From positions 1 through 40,884 of the forward strand of contig JAEWBO010000044.1 in NCBI GenBank assembly GCA_023391105.1: 40,884 bases of DNA, in the 5' to 3' direction. Under the pieces are notes generated by a model, which was not told the origin of the DNA, searched no databases, and saw only the letters and a list, made by a program, of their open reading frames with translations. Below are positions 25,756 through 33,600 of this stretch, one piece after another; within the stretch, counting starts at the first letter, position 1, and the number at the start of each line of letters is the position of its first letter. Made by a program: the position numbers and the translations under genes. The stretch is from Bacillota bacterium. Its GTDB lineage: Bacteria > Bacillota > Clostridia > Christensenellales > SZUA-584.

Positions 25756-26644
25756 AATTCGTCAATCGTTTTCCGTTGCATCATACAATTTCCGACAGTG
25801 GCATAAGAATCCGCGCATATTTATCACATTTGCACTGGCCTTCATCCTGTGCTTTCTGCTCTCGGATAAGGCGGTGCGCTTTGCGAAGGAATACGAAACG
25901 ACGATGCAGATCGTGGAGGCGTTTGTCTGGACGTTTGGAGACAGCAACTCAATCATGCTTGCATCACTCCTTCTTTTGTTACTGTTTGCGGATATGCCCT
26001 TTATTACTAATGGCACACCGCTTTATCTGGTGCGTATCGATCGCAAAACATGGCTTTTTGGGCAGACCATTTATATCGTTGTTTCCACAACCATCTACAT
26101 GGCGTTTATTCTCGTTGCCACATCGGTGATCTGCATGGGCCAATCGTTTGTTGGAAATATGTGGAGCGAAACGGCTGCGATATTGGGCTACTCAGGCGCA
26201 GGCAAAGCCGTCGCACTGCCAGCGCTCGTAAAAACGCTGGAGATGAGCACACCATATGAATGCATGGCGACAATTTTCCTGCTTATGCTCCTTTATGCCT
26301 TGCTCATGGCATTTGTTATGCTAACGTTCAACATCCGCAAGGGACAACTCGCTGGCGTTGTAAGCGTGTTTGTGTTCAGCTTGTTTGGATTTCTGCTCAA
26401 TCCACAGTTGATTAAAACGCTATTTCAATTGCCAGACGAACTTATGTACAAGGCCAATGTCGCGGTAGGCTGGATATCGCCGCTCAATCAGGCAACGTAT
26501 CATATGCATAACTTCGGGTATGATCTCTTGCCACGGCTTTGGATGACGTATGCGATTTTCACAGGATTGATTGTCATGTGCTTCATTTTAGCACTTCGCG
26601 CCATACGCAGTTACAATTTCAACTTTGCAGGAACGGAGGGGTGA
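25748..26644 (+). CDS. ABC-2-like membrane protein 2
   Basis: This 298-aa polytopic protein has hydrophobic segments near 25-40, 65-90, 110-135, 180-205, 220-240 and 265-290. The ATG at 25748 has GAGGAGG 8 nt upstream and overlaps the previous gene; the upstream ATG at 25718 lacks a site. Together with the permease before it and the ATPase 2 bp downstream, it would form an ABC exporter like those giving immunity to or export of antimicrobial peptides. Sequence alone does not give the substrate. Confidence 0.78.
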   Translation: MYRIRQSFSVASYNFRQWHKNPRIFITFALAFILCFLLSDKAVRFAKEYETTMQIVEAFVWTFGDSNSIMLASLLLLLLFADMPFITNGTPLYLVRIDRKTWLFGQTIYIVVSTTIYMAFILVATSVICMGQSFVGNMWSETAAILGYSGAGKAVALPALVKTLEMSTPYECMATIFLLMLLYALLMAFVMLTFNIRKGQLAGVVSVFVFSLFGFLLNPQLIKTLFQLPDELMYKANVAVGWISPLNQATYHMHNFGYDLLPRLWMTYAIFTGLIVMCFILALRAIRSYNFNFAGTEG

Positions 26645-26645
26645 T

Positions 26646-27287
26646 ATGGACATCGCTATCAGCGTTCAAAATGTCATAAAAAAATTCGGGGAAGAGACGG
26701 TACTCAAGGAAGTATCTCATGATTTCGAGGAAGGGAAAATCCATGGCATAGTCGGCAACAACGGCAGTGGAAAAACCGTGCTCATGAAATGTATTTGCGG
26801 CTTTTTGCTGCCAACAAAGGGCAGAATACTTGTCCGGTATAAACAGGTTGGTAAAGATATGGACTTTCCCGAAGATATGGGCATTATCATCGAAACACCA
26901 GGCTTTCTGCCGAATCTTTCCGGTGTCAAAAATCTTGAGATACTTGCATCGCTGAAAAGAAAAATCGGCAAAGAGACTATCAGCGATACCATTTGCCGCG
27001 TTGGCCTTGATCCCGGCATGAAGAAACCTGTTGGTAAATACTCGCTCGGCATGCGCCAACGACTAGGTATCGCGCAAGCCATCATGGAAAACCCGTCCAT
27101 ACTAATTCTAGACGAGCCCTTAAATGGCCTTGACAAAACCGGGGTAAAGGATATGCGCGAGCTTATCAAGGGACTGCGAGGCGATGGCAAAACGATCATT
27201 CTCGCCAGCCACAACCAAGCGGATATTGACGAGTTGTGCGATACCGTTTGTGAGATGGATGCGGGCGTGCTAACGGTGGTGAGATAG
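26646..27287 (+). CDS. ABC transporter ATPase, BcrA/NatA-like
   Basis: This 213-aa ATPase has Walker A GNNGSGKT (about residues 37-44), a Q-loop region with Glu (IIIETPGFLPNLSG), as is usual in BcrA/NatA proteins, signature YSLGMRQR, Walker B ILILDEPLNGLD and H-loop His in ASHNQ. All catalytic parts are present. I chose the ATG at 26646 because CGGAGGGG is upstream. It is probably the motor for the two ABC-2-like proteins before it. Its stop overlaps the next GTG by 1 nt. Confidence 0.92.
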   Translation: MDIAISVQNVIKKFGEETVLKEVSHDFEEGKIHGIVGNNGSGKTVLMKCICGFLLPTKGRILVRYKQVGKDMDFPEDMGIIIETPGFLPNLSGVKNLEILASLKRKIGKETISDTICRVGLDPGMKKPVGKYSLGMRQRLGIAQAIMENPSILILDEPLNGLDKTGVKDMRELIKGLRGDGKTIILASHNQADIDELCDTVCEMDAGVLTVVR

Positions 27288-27961
27288 TGGAAGATATAAT
27301 TCGGCTGGAGAAGGTCGTTAAGATGAGCCACGATGGCAAACGAGCCATCAATGGCGTAACGATGAGCATATTGGATCGAGAGTGCGTGACGATTATCTCT
27401 GCTCCCGGAAGCGGTAAAACAACGCTCGTTCGACTAATTTCCGGGCTAGACAAACCAAGTGACGGGCAGGTTTTCGTGCTGGGAAACTTAGTAAATGAAA
27501 TGCGAAACGAAGAAGCAGCAATCTTCCGAAACAAAAACATCGGCATCTTACATCGGAATCCCGCGTTCTTGGATAATCTATCGGTTCTTGATAACGTGGC
27601 CATGCCGCTCATAATTCGCGGCGATGTCCCTTTCCAGCGGCGTAATAAGGTGATGGAGCAGATGAAGACATTGGGGCTGCAATATACCACTCATGCACGT
27701 CCAACGCAGCTTTCGCCACTTGAGAGACACAAGGCAGCGATTGCCCGGGCGCTGATTACAGAACCCCGAATACTACTGCTGGACGATTTTGCAGCTAGCC
27801 TTTCGATTACTGATGAAGAAGAAATAAAGGCAACACTTTATGCAATATGCTCCTATGGAACATATACGGTGGTTGAGTTAACAGGCGCAGATTCGGGACT
27901 GATTTGTACTGATAGAACAGTTGTTCTCGACCATGGAAAGATACAGGAGGAACAAAAATGA
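27287..27961 (+). CDS. LolD/MacB-like ABC ATPase with degenerate motifs
   Basis: This 224-aa protein has the LolD layout. Walker A is intact (APGSGKTT), but the other motifs are altered. The Q-loop Gln is missing (IGILHRNPAF), the LSGGQ signature reads LSPLERHK, Walker B ends LLLDDF with Asp in place of the catalytic Glu, and no His is found at the H-loop position (VVELTGADSG). It may bind ATP but hydrolyse it poorly, acting as a regulatory or structural subunit. Start GTG 27287; it overlaps the next gene by 4 nt. It sits between a normal ATPase and a MacB-like permease. Confidence 0.85.
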   Translation: MEDIIRLEKVVKMSHDGKRAINGVTMSILDRECVTIISAPGSGKTTLVRLISGLDKPSDGQVFVLGNLVNEMRNEEAAIFRNKNIGILHRNPAFLDNLSVLDNVAMPLIIRGDVPFQRRNKVMEQMKTLGLQYTTHARPTQLSPLERHKAAIARALITEPRILLLDDFAASLSITDEEEIKATLYAICSYGTYTVVELTGADSGLICTDRTVVLDHGKIQEEQK

Positions 27962-29487
27962 AAAAATTAAGCTTGCTGCTAGCGGTCATATTGCTCACAT
28001 GGCTGCCTGTTACAGCTCTGGCGGAAGGAGAAACATCTCCCACTCCTTCTGCCACCCCCCAAGAATCACTGGCCGACACTCCAGAGGAATCGCCTATTTT
28101 AACAGAAGAAGATATTTCTTCTGCCACTTTACAGGATACCCAGACTGACACTCCGGGGGAATCGCTTTCGCCAGCAGTCAGTCTGTCAATCGATAACGAA
28201 AACGTATATGATGGTATGGATAAGGCGTATAAGGATGGATATTCGCCGATTGTTCAGAATGGAGTGGCAACAGTCATCGTGCCGTTAATCGCCAATGGTG
28301 AATTGAAGGAAAATTCCATCACGGTTACACCGGGGTTGGGCGAAACATCATCGTCGCCGTTTGTGTACAAAAACTATCAGAAAACCGTCACATTACAGAA
28401 TAATGCTGTTAACGGAAGCGCCTCAACGGTTCCGTCATATCTTGTTAGTTTCTCATTCTCTCTGTCAGCTGAACGAATTAACGGCGTGTATCCTGTCACG
28501 ATTGACGTTCAGACAAAGGATATAAACGACAACACCATCCAGCAGGCATTCACATCTTATGTGACGATAACGGACGGTAAGGACGCGAACGCGGAGCCAA
28601 CTGAACCTACCGAGAGACCCGAATCGCAGCCAAAGATCATTGTCAGCAGCTATAGCATCAATCCCTCGCCCGTAGAAGCGGGGAGCGAGTTCGCTGCCAC
28701 TATAACGCTCAAAAATACGAATGAAAAGAAGTCCGTACAGAACATGACGGTTACAATCTCTTGCGATTCTCCCAACTTCTCATTGCTCAATGATAGTAAT
28801 GTGATATATATCAACAAGTTAAGCAAAGGAAAAACAACAGATATTGAGGTTAAATATAACACAGACTTAAATACACCTGAGCAAACTTACAATATCACCT
28901 TGACGTTGGCCTATGATAACAGTGATGCTGCAACTTTAAATTCCACGGGAACGGTTCCCGTGGTGGTGGCTCAACCTCTGCGTGTGGAAATGACGGCTCC
29001 CACAATCGAAGCTCAAGTCAACGCTGGCGATACGATGCCATTATCATTTCAGGTCATGAACATGGGGCGTAGCGCAGTCTATAACGTGCGCGTGGAGCTG
29101 GCCGCTCCGGGATTGATCCCATCCAATACGGCTTTTATTGGCAACTTGGAAGCAGGAACGGCATCAGAAGCGGATATGGATGTATTTGTGGGTACGAAAG
29201 ACATGAGTGAAGGCTACGAAGGCGATGACAAATATGGATATACGAATGGAACGATTACGCTATTCTATGAAGATGCGGACGGACAGGAGTACACGCAAGA
29301 GACAGAATTTTCTACAACCATCAATCAACCGGTGATCACAGCTTCAAATACAGAAGACGAGGAAGAACCCGAGACGGCTAGTCAGTGGTGGATATCCGTT
29401 GCGATCGGTGTGCTGATTGTTGCGGGGCTTGTTGCGTATCTTATTATACGCAACAAGCGTAAGGGAAAAGACAATGCGAATTTCTGA
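27958..29487 (+). CDS. Secreted single-pass CARDB-like protein
   Basis: This 509-aa protein has a signal peptide (1-22, cleavage after ALA), a Thr/Ser/Pro/Glu-rich linker (about 24-75), and three beta-sandwich-like regions (about 80-205, 220-330 and 335-460). The second and third carry CARDB-like patterns (VEAGSEFAATITLKN; VNAGDTMPLSFQVMN). A C-terminal membrane segment (about 477-497) and a short basic tail follow. It is an extracellular, membrane-anchored adhesive or adaptor-like protein. Located between a LolD-like ATPase and a MacB-like permease, it may stand in for the HlyD-type adaptor that is absent. It overlaps the next gene by 14 bp. Confidence 0.82.
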   Translation: MKKLSLLLAVILLTWLPVTALAEGETSPTPSATPQESLADTPEESPILTEEDISSATLQDTQTDTPGESLSPAVSLSIDNENVYDGMDKAYKDGYSPIVQNGVATVIVPLIANGELKENSITVTPGLGETSSSPFVYKNYQKTVTLQNNAVNGSASTVPSYLVSFSFSLSAERINGVYPVTIDVQTKDINDNTIQQAFTSYVTITDGKDANAEPTEPTERPESQPKIIVSSYSINPSPVEAGSEFAATITLKNTNEKKSVQNMTVTISCDSPNFSLLNDSNVIYINKLSKGKTTDIEVKYNTDLNTPEQTYNITLTLAYDNSDAATLNSTGTVPVVVAQPLRVEMTAPTIEAQVNAGDTMPLSFQVMNMGRSAVYNVRVELAAPGLIPSNTAFIGNLEAGTASEADMDVFVGTKDMSEGYEGDDKYGYTNGTITLFYEDADGQEYTQETEFSTTINQPVITASNTEDEEEPETASQWWISVAIGVLIVAGLVAYLIIRNKRKGKDNANF

Positions 29488-30604
29488 TCTGATCAGCCTT
29501 TCTGTAAAAAAGCTCAAGAGTAGTTGGGCTGTCTTGCCCGCCATCGGGTTCTGTATAGCCGCCTTTTGCTTATGTTTTGCCGGAGCGATTCTGACAAAAG
29601 TTCAAGATGAAAAAGCTGAGCTCTATGAAATCATTATCTCAGCAGAAAGTACATCTCTGTCAGAAAGCCTAGTGGCCGAAATATCAAAGACTACAGACGT
29701 GACAGCTGTAACGCCTTTATTACAAGTACCGGCCACCATATCGACGGGCGAGTATACCGCATCGTTGACGTTGACAGGTCTCAAAGCGAACTATCTTAAA
29801 GAAGGTCTTTCGCAAGGCAGTATCTTCCCGGATGATAGTGTCATGCCATATATCGTACTCAATGAAGCCGCATGCAAACAGTTTGCAACAGACGATGATG
29901 ATGTGAAAGAAGCAACTTCAGATACTGAAATGCCTGAGATCGGTTGGCTCAACGAGAACTTTGAAGTCCAGACTGGCGAAGGTGCGAAGGTCGTTATATC
30001 CAAGGTCTGCGGTATTTTATCAAACGAAGACGAAGATGAAGATCAGGAGCCAGCGGCATATATCAGCCTGTCCGCGGCTAAAGCATTATTACAGCAAAGC
30101 ACAGGCTATACCGGAATCAATGTGCGCGTAAGAAATATAGGTTGCACAGAAAGTATAGCTAAAGCGATTGCCAAGCTTGGCCTGTCGGTGAGTAACTCTA
30201 CCGATGAGCTGCAGGCCGGTTGGGACGCGGATACCAAAGAAATGACGTATCTTTTGGTCATTGGCGTGTTTGGGCTGGTCTGCGCATCCTTTTTGTTGGG
30301 TGCATGGAGAAGGCTGTCTCTAAGCGAACAAAAAGATGAATGGGAAATGCTTAGGTGTCTCGGTATGAAGGAACGGGATATCCGCAGGGTGTTTGCCGTC
30401 CAGGCCGGGATGCTGGCAGTTCTGGGGATTGCTGGCGGGATGCTCATAGCCATGGTGATTCCCTCGTTCCTTCTATCGGGTGAGGTGGGGGATACAAGCT
30501 TCTTGCTGCCGATTCCATTTAACGTGATATTGGGTTGTGTGGTGGTCTGTGCAACGGCGGGAATTGTACCGGTTTTGGGCAGGCGCGGGCAAGGCGGCAA
30601 ATAA
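29474..30604 (+). CDS. MacB/FtsX-like permease
   Basis: This 376-aa protein has an N-terminal membrane segment (about 20-40), a large extracellular domain (45-250) and three C-terminal membrane segments (about 258-280, 308-335 and 345-365), the MacB/FtsX/LolC topology. The LRCLGMKERDIRRVF segment between the last segments is typical of FtsX-family coupling regions. I chose the ATG at 29474, inside the previous gene, as it starts just before the conserved N-terminus (RISDLISLSVKKLK). It is the probable partner of the LolD-like ATPase. MacB-type complexes act as mechanotransmitters or peptide exporters. Confidence 0.85.
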   Translation: MRISDLISLSVKKLKSSWAVLPAIGFCIAAFCLCFAGAILTKVQDEKAELYEIIISAESTSLSESLVAEISKTTDVTAVTPLLQVPATISTGEYTASLTLTGLKANYLKEGLSQGSIFPDDSVMPYIVLNEAACKQFATDDDDVKEATSDTEMPEIGWLNENFEVQTGEGAKVVISKVCGILSNEDEDEDQEPAAYISLSAAKALLQQSTGYTGINVRVRNIGCTESIAKAIAKLGLSVSNSTDELQAGWDADTKEMTYLLVIGVFGLVCASFLLGAWRRLSLSEQKDEWEMLRCLGMKERDIRRVFAVQAGMLAVLGIAGGMLIAMVIPSFLLSGEVGDTSFLLPIPFNVILGCVVVCATAGIVPVLGRRGQGGK

Positions 30605-30716
30605 GTTATATTAGCAGCGATATGGTATGTTCGACAGGTTTGTAGCAGGGGTAATCACTATACAGCCGTGACGCGTCTGTTCATTTTTTAGGGATATAGA
30701 TTCGTGGGGGGATGAG

Positions 30717-31115
30717 ATGAAAATGATCGATGCGGAATTGACAAAAAGATCATATACCCTCGCTTGTTACGCCACAGGGCAGACGGATATAGCGGAAGAA
30801 ATGACGGGAGAGACACTTGTTCATAATCACCTAAACAGAAACACTGTCGAGACATTCGAATTATATGCAAGGCGGCTTTACCTCGAAGGGAAGCAGATTC
30901 TTGAGAGGCAACCGGGTATGTTGGGAGATTATTCGTCCATCGGTAATCATCAAATTGGAACGAGGATATTGACTGAGATGGATTGCAACGAACGTTTTCT
31001 GTTATTGCTGCGTTTCAGAGATGGCTTACCCATTCGGGAAGCCAGCGACATCTTGGGTATGTCTCTGCCTGCCGCACATCGGACGATGCAAAAGGCCATG
31101 AGCAGCTGCGAGTGA
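30717..31115 (+). CDS. Small sigma-region-4-like regulator
   Basis: This 132-aa protein has a C-terminal half that is a sigma-70 region 4-like helix-turn-helix (LTEMDCNERFLLLLRFRDGLPIREASDILGM...AAHRTMQKAM, about 85-130). The N-terminal half (AEEMTGETLVHNHLNRNTVETFELYARRLYLEG) looks like a reduced region 2. GGGGGATGAG lies before the ATG. It follows the export operon by about 110 bp on the same strand. It may be a small sigma factor or anti-/co-sigma tuning the locus. Confidence 0.72.
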   Translation: MKMIDAELTKRSYTLACYATGQTDIAEEMTGETLVHNHLNRNTVETFELYARRLYLEGKQILERQPGMLGDYSSIGNHQIGTRILTEMDCNERFLLLLRFRDGLPIREASDILGMSLPAAHRTMQKAMSSCE

Positions 31116-31168
31116 TTTGATAACGTCATATAATGAGCGTTTAAAATCTATATTTGGGGGAGGTGGTT

Positions 31169-31858
31169 TTGTTGTGTCTCATAGAAGAACGGGATATTCT
31201 GGTGAGAACTAGTTTTGATTGGTATCTCCAAAAGCTTTGGGAAAAGCTACGCATTCTGCGCTTTGTCATAAAGCGTAAAATGACCCGTGAAAAGCCGATC
31301 GTATGGGATGAGGAAAGCATGAAGGAAGCTGATGGATTGGATGATGAAGAATCTTTTACGTTTACCGGGCCGAACTTTAATCCTGCGGTTACCGCACTGT
31401 TTTCAAGGGACTATGCGCACCCTCTAAACCTTATTAGCAGACGTGGTATTCGAGAGATACGCGAAATGGTACAAAAAGATTGCCGATTTCTAGTTGAACT
31501 TGGATATACGGACTTTGTTTCCAATTACGGAGATAAATATGGAATGATAGCCCTATCGGAACTGGTGCACCTTAAAAAGACGCTATACCCTCATATAAAT
31601 CTGTATTACGGAAAGCTCTACAGTGAACATGCGCGCTGCTTCACGCCTTTTGACTTCATACAGATGGTGATAACGTGTGGTGAAACCGGTACAAAGTTTG
31701 TCGGGAGTATGCACCCGGCCAAGTTCATAGAAAAGGTTGTCTGGCGAGCATCCCACTTATCCTACGAGCATGGACTTATGGAAATAGACAATGAAATGCC
31801 AAGTAGTATGCTGACTCATTTCGCAATATGGCTGATTGAACGGTACCGAGAAGGTTGA
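31169..31858 (+). CDS. Unrecognised soluble protein (about 229 aa)
   Basis: No ATG fits; GGGGGAGG (31156-31163) points to TTG at 31169 or 31172. The protein is soluble, with a basic N-terminus (KLWEKLRILRFVIKRKMTR), an acidic linker (about 45-65) and an alpha/beta-looking domain (about 70-229, containing ALSELVHLKKTLYPHINLYYGKLYSEH). I do not recognise a family. It is the last gene of the + strand cluster, 53 bp after the sigma-like gene, and probably co-transcribed with it. Confidence 0.6.
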   Translation: MLCLIEERDILVRTSFDWYLQKLWEKLRILRFVIKRKMTREKPIVWDEESMKEADGLDDEESFTFTGPNFNPAVTALFSRDYAHPLNLISRRGIREIREMVQKDCRFLVELGYTDFVSNYGDKYGMIALSELVHLKKTLYPHINLYYGKLYSEHARCFTPFDFIQMVITCGETGTKFVGSMHPAKFIEKVVWRASHLSYEHGLMEIDNEMPSSMLTHFAIWLIERYREG

Positions 31859-32118
31859 TTTTCTACAGGGCAAGACTTATGCGCTACACGTATGGAGTTT
31901 ATTTATAACAACACACAATGTTTCTTGGAAGACTTCATCAACACCACCTTTAGTAAATTCTTATTTATAGCTTCTAATTTTGGATGAAAACATCTGCTAA
32001 CATTCATTCAAATTTTGCTTTGTGCTAGATCCATTTATATTCCTTTTAATACTCAGTAGTCTATCAACATCTTGAGGAATTTATTTTGAAAAAGTTATGA
32101 AAGATTTCTGTGTCTTCA
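31859..32118. other. AT-rich non-coding segment
   Basis: AT-rich, without ORF, strong hairpin or RNA gene that I can see. The end (about 32085-32118) must carry the upstream part of the leader RNA 2 promoter. Confidence 0.4.
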
Positions 32119-32260
32119 GAAATGTATATAGTAGAGGATATTTTCACAGGAAGCGACTAATGAAGATACGGAAATGTTGGGCAGACCCGCTGAATACTGC
32201 TTGTTGGACGGAGAATATGAGTTTTTTTGTATCGCTATTCTGAGATGGCGATACTTTTTT
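32119..32260 (+). ncRNA. Leader RNA 2, paired with the copy at 18658
   Basis: It starts with the same 17-bp box as leader RNA 1 (32119-32135, -10-like TATAGT). CTAAT (32157-32161) and GATACGGAAA (32165-32174) follow, spaced about 20 bp closer than in copy 1, and then GGGCAGA. It ends in a good intrinsic terminator with a TGAGATGG loop like that of copy 1. The downstream small ORF has its own ribosome-binding site, so this may be an attenuator leader or a free small RNA. Family unknown. Confidence 0.58.
32229..32260 (+). terminator. Intrinsic terminator of leader RNA 2
   Basis: GTATCGC (32229-32235) and GCGATAC (32248-32254) form a perfect 7-bp stem directly followed by T6 (32255-32260). Confidence 0.8.
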
Positions 32261-32286
32261 ATTTTTGATAAATTAAGGAGTCAAAT

Positions 32287-32515
32287 ATGGAGAGCCAACA
32301 AGAAGCCCCAGCCCCCCTTTGCTAAAGATGTTAAGACGCAAGAAACCGTCCGGCATTCAGAAAAGCAGAATCCTGGTTTGCGACAGGCTGCATGTTCGGA
32401 GCGGTACATATCGGCTTCCAGCATTCGCTGCACCATGTATATCAATCATAAGTCGAGAGATGAACTACACTTGAAACAATTTCGCTATCTAGGCCAACTA
32501 ATGACCTGTAAATAA
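32287..32515 (+). pseudogene. Broken small gene (about 75 codons)
   Basis: AAGGAG precedes an ATG at 32287, but the frame ends after 12 codons at 32325. Removing one C from the C6 run near 32313 would join it to an open frame ending at 32515 (…SSIRCTMYINHKSRDELHLKQF…). The longer frame reading back to 32174 overlaps the terminator and is not a credible start. The product is unrecognised. A slip in the C-run is the simplest explanation. Confidence 0.4.
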
Positions 32516-32522
32516 ATAAAAG

Positions 32523-32610
32523 AGCTCAGGGCAAACCCGTTGAAAAACGGCGGCGCAAAGCCATAGGGTCTAAGGCGTTTTCAAACGCTATGATAGCCTG
32601 GCTGCCAGAA
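32523..32610 (+). promoter_or_regulatory. c-di-GMP-I (GEMM) riboswitch aptamer
   Basis: All hallmark segments are present in order: AGGGCAAACC at 32528; a stem CCGTT/AACGG capped by GAAA (32537-32550), the tetraloop that docks in this family; GGCGCAAAGCC (32551-32562); GGGTCTAAGG; a second stem GGCGTTT/AAACGC; and GATAGCCTGGCTGCC to close. The class binds cyclic di-GMP and usually controls motility, adhesion or surface-protein genes. Here the next ORF is only 13 codons, so the regulated gene seems to have been lost. Confidence 0.9.
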
Positions 32611-32617
32611 ACCGTGC

Positions 32618-32647
32618 AGGCTTGCCCTCTTGTATGAGGGTGAGCCT
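32618..32647 (+). terminator. Expression-platform hairpin of the riboswitch
   Basis: AGGCTTGCCCTC (32618-32629) pairs with GAGGGTGAGCCT (32636-32647), allowing one G-U and a C-A mismatch, followed by TTTACTGTCTTTAC. Its place just after the aptamer suits a switching hairpin, though the T-run is poor. Confidence 0.5.
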
Positions 32648-32730
32648 TTACTGTCTTTACGGCTTTTGACGGTCTATCAGGATACGAGATACAGGCTTTC
32701 GCTTCATAGCCCAGCGAAAGGAGTATCTCC

Positions 32731-32772
32731 ATGAATACATCGTACTTATCTCACATGCTGAGGCCGAAATAA
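32731..32772 (+). CDS. 13-codon ORF downstream of riboswitch
   Basis: AAAGGAG lies 8 nt before an ATG opening a 13-codon ORF (MNTSYLSHMLRPK). It is likely the truncated start of a formerly riboswitch-controlled gene, or a leader peptide. The following AT-rich stretch has no coding frame until the next gene. Confidence 0.3.
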   Translation: MNTSYLSHMLRPK

Positions 32773-32900
32773 GGACAGCATATACTGCTTATACAGCTTT
32801 TCTCTTATACAAATAAATAATCATATCAACGCGTGTATGATGGAAGATTGTCGTCGCAAATGTAGCCGAGTGCTTCCAGACATAAGAAATATTTGCGCGC

Positions 32901-32935
32901 ATACCCGACTGAGCTTTTTTCGGTCGGGTATTTTT
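32901..32935 (+). terminator. Intrinsic terminator
   Basis: ATACCCGAC (32901-32909) and GTCGGGTAT (32923-32931) form a 9-bp stem with T5 at 32931-32935. It ends the riboswitch transcript and isolates the next gene. Confidence 0.85.
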
Positions 32936-33027
32936 GTACCTATTCTTGTGGTAGAAACGCCACACTGCCACAGTCCTCCGTTTTGTCTGACTTTTTTCAG
33001 ATTTCAGAATAAACGGAGGTAAATAAA

Positions 33028-33507
33028 ATGGAGGAGTATTATCCCAAGCGCAGAAAGGATAAGTATAACCCGTATACGATCACAGAACGAAACGACTGCA
33101 ATTTCATATCATTTCAAGATGGCCAGGGCATGCCACATGAGATTGAAATCACAAGGGCCCTCTACAATCTGTTTGATGCTTTTGAATTGCATGATTTATC
33201 CTACCTCAACAAGGTGGACAGGCATGTCGAGCAATCGGAGCTAACAGAAGCCACTTTGTACAAAAGAGCATTTTCAACGCCGGAATCAACAGAGGAGCTA
33301 GTCCTTGCATCCATTGAAAATGAACTGCTACATAGAGCAATAGGCAGACTGTCTGAAACAAAGCGTCGAAGGCTAATGCTTTACTATTTTGGCGAATTGA
33401 CATATGAACAGATTGCAATGATGGAAGGATGTACGTTTCAGGCTGTGGCGAAATCCGTAAAAGCGGCAGAAAAAACAATTAAAAAGTTTTTTGATCAACA
33501 GGGTTGA
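33028..33507 (+). CDS. Mobile-element sigma-70-like protein
   Basis: This 159-aa protein has a C-terminal region 4 helix-turn-helix (IGRLSETKRRRLMLYYFGELTYEQIAMMEGCTFQAVAKSVKAAEKTIKKFF). The N-terminal part (YPKRRKDKYNPYTI…FISFQDGQG…IEITRALYNLFDAFE) is typical of the small sigma-like regulators near the recombinase end of Firmicute ICEs and Tn916-family elements. CGGAGGTAA precedes the ATG. It probably controls element genes rather than housekeeping ones. Confidence 0.85.
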   Translation: MEEYYPKRRKDKYNPYTITERNDCNFISFQDGQGMPHEIEITRALYNLFDAFELHDLSYLNKVDRHVEQSELTEATLYKRAFSTPESTEELVLASIENELLHRAIGRLSETKRRRLMLYYFGELTYEQIAMMEGCTFQAVAKSVKAAEKTIKKFFDQQG

Positions 33508-33600
33508 AAAACAGCTTCTAAGTGAGGAAACAGGTGAATAGATTAAAGTCCCTTTGCCTGTTCCTATTTTACGGAGGCAGGGAGTTCCTTGAAAATCGAA

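Noticed and set aside
32174..32515. 113-codon open frame with an ATG at 32174
   Set aside because: Its first third runs through the leader RNA and its intrinsic terminator and has no ribosome-binding site; the credible start is the ATG at 32287 in another frame.
32526..32732. 68-codon open frame on the - strand
   Set aside because: It is antisense to the c-di-GMP riboswitch, whose conserved segments explain the sequence.
31859..33027. Insertion sequence remnant
   Set aside because: No transposase fragment or terminal inverted repeats; the stretch is explained by leader RNA, riboswitch and terminators.
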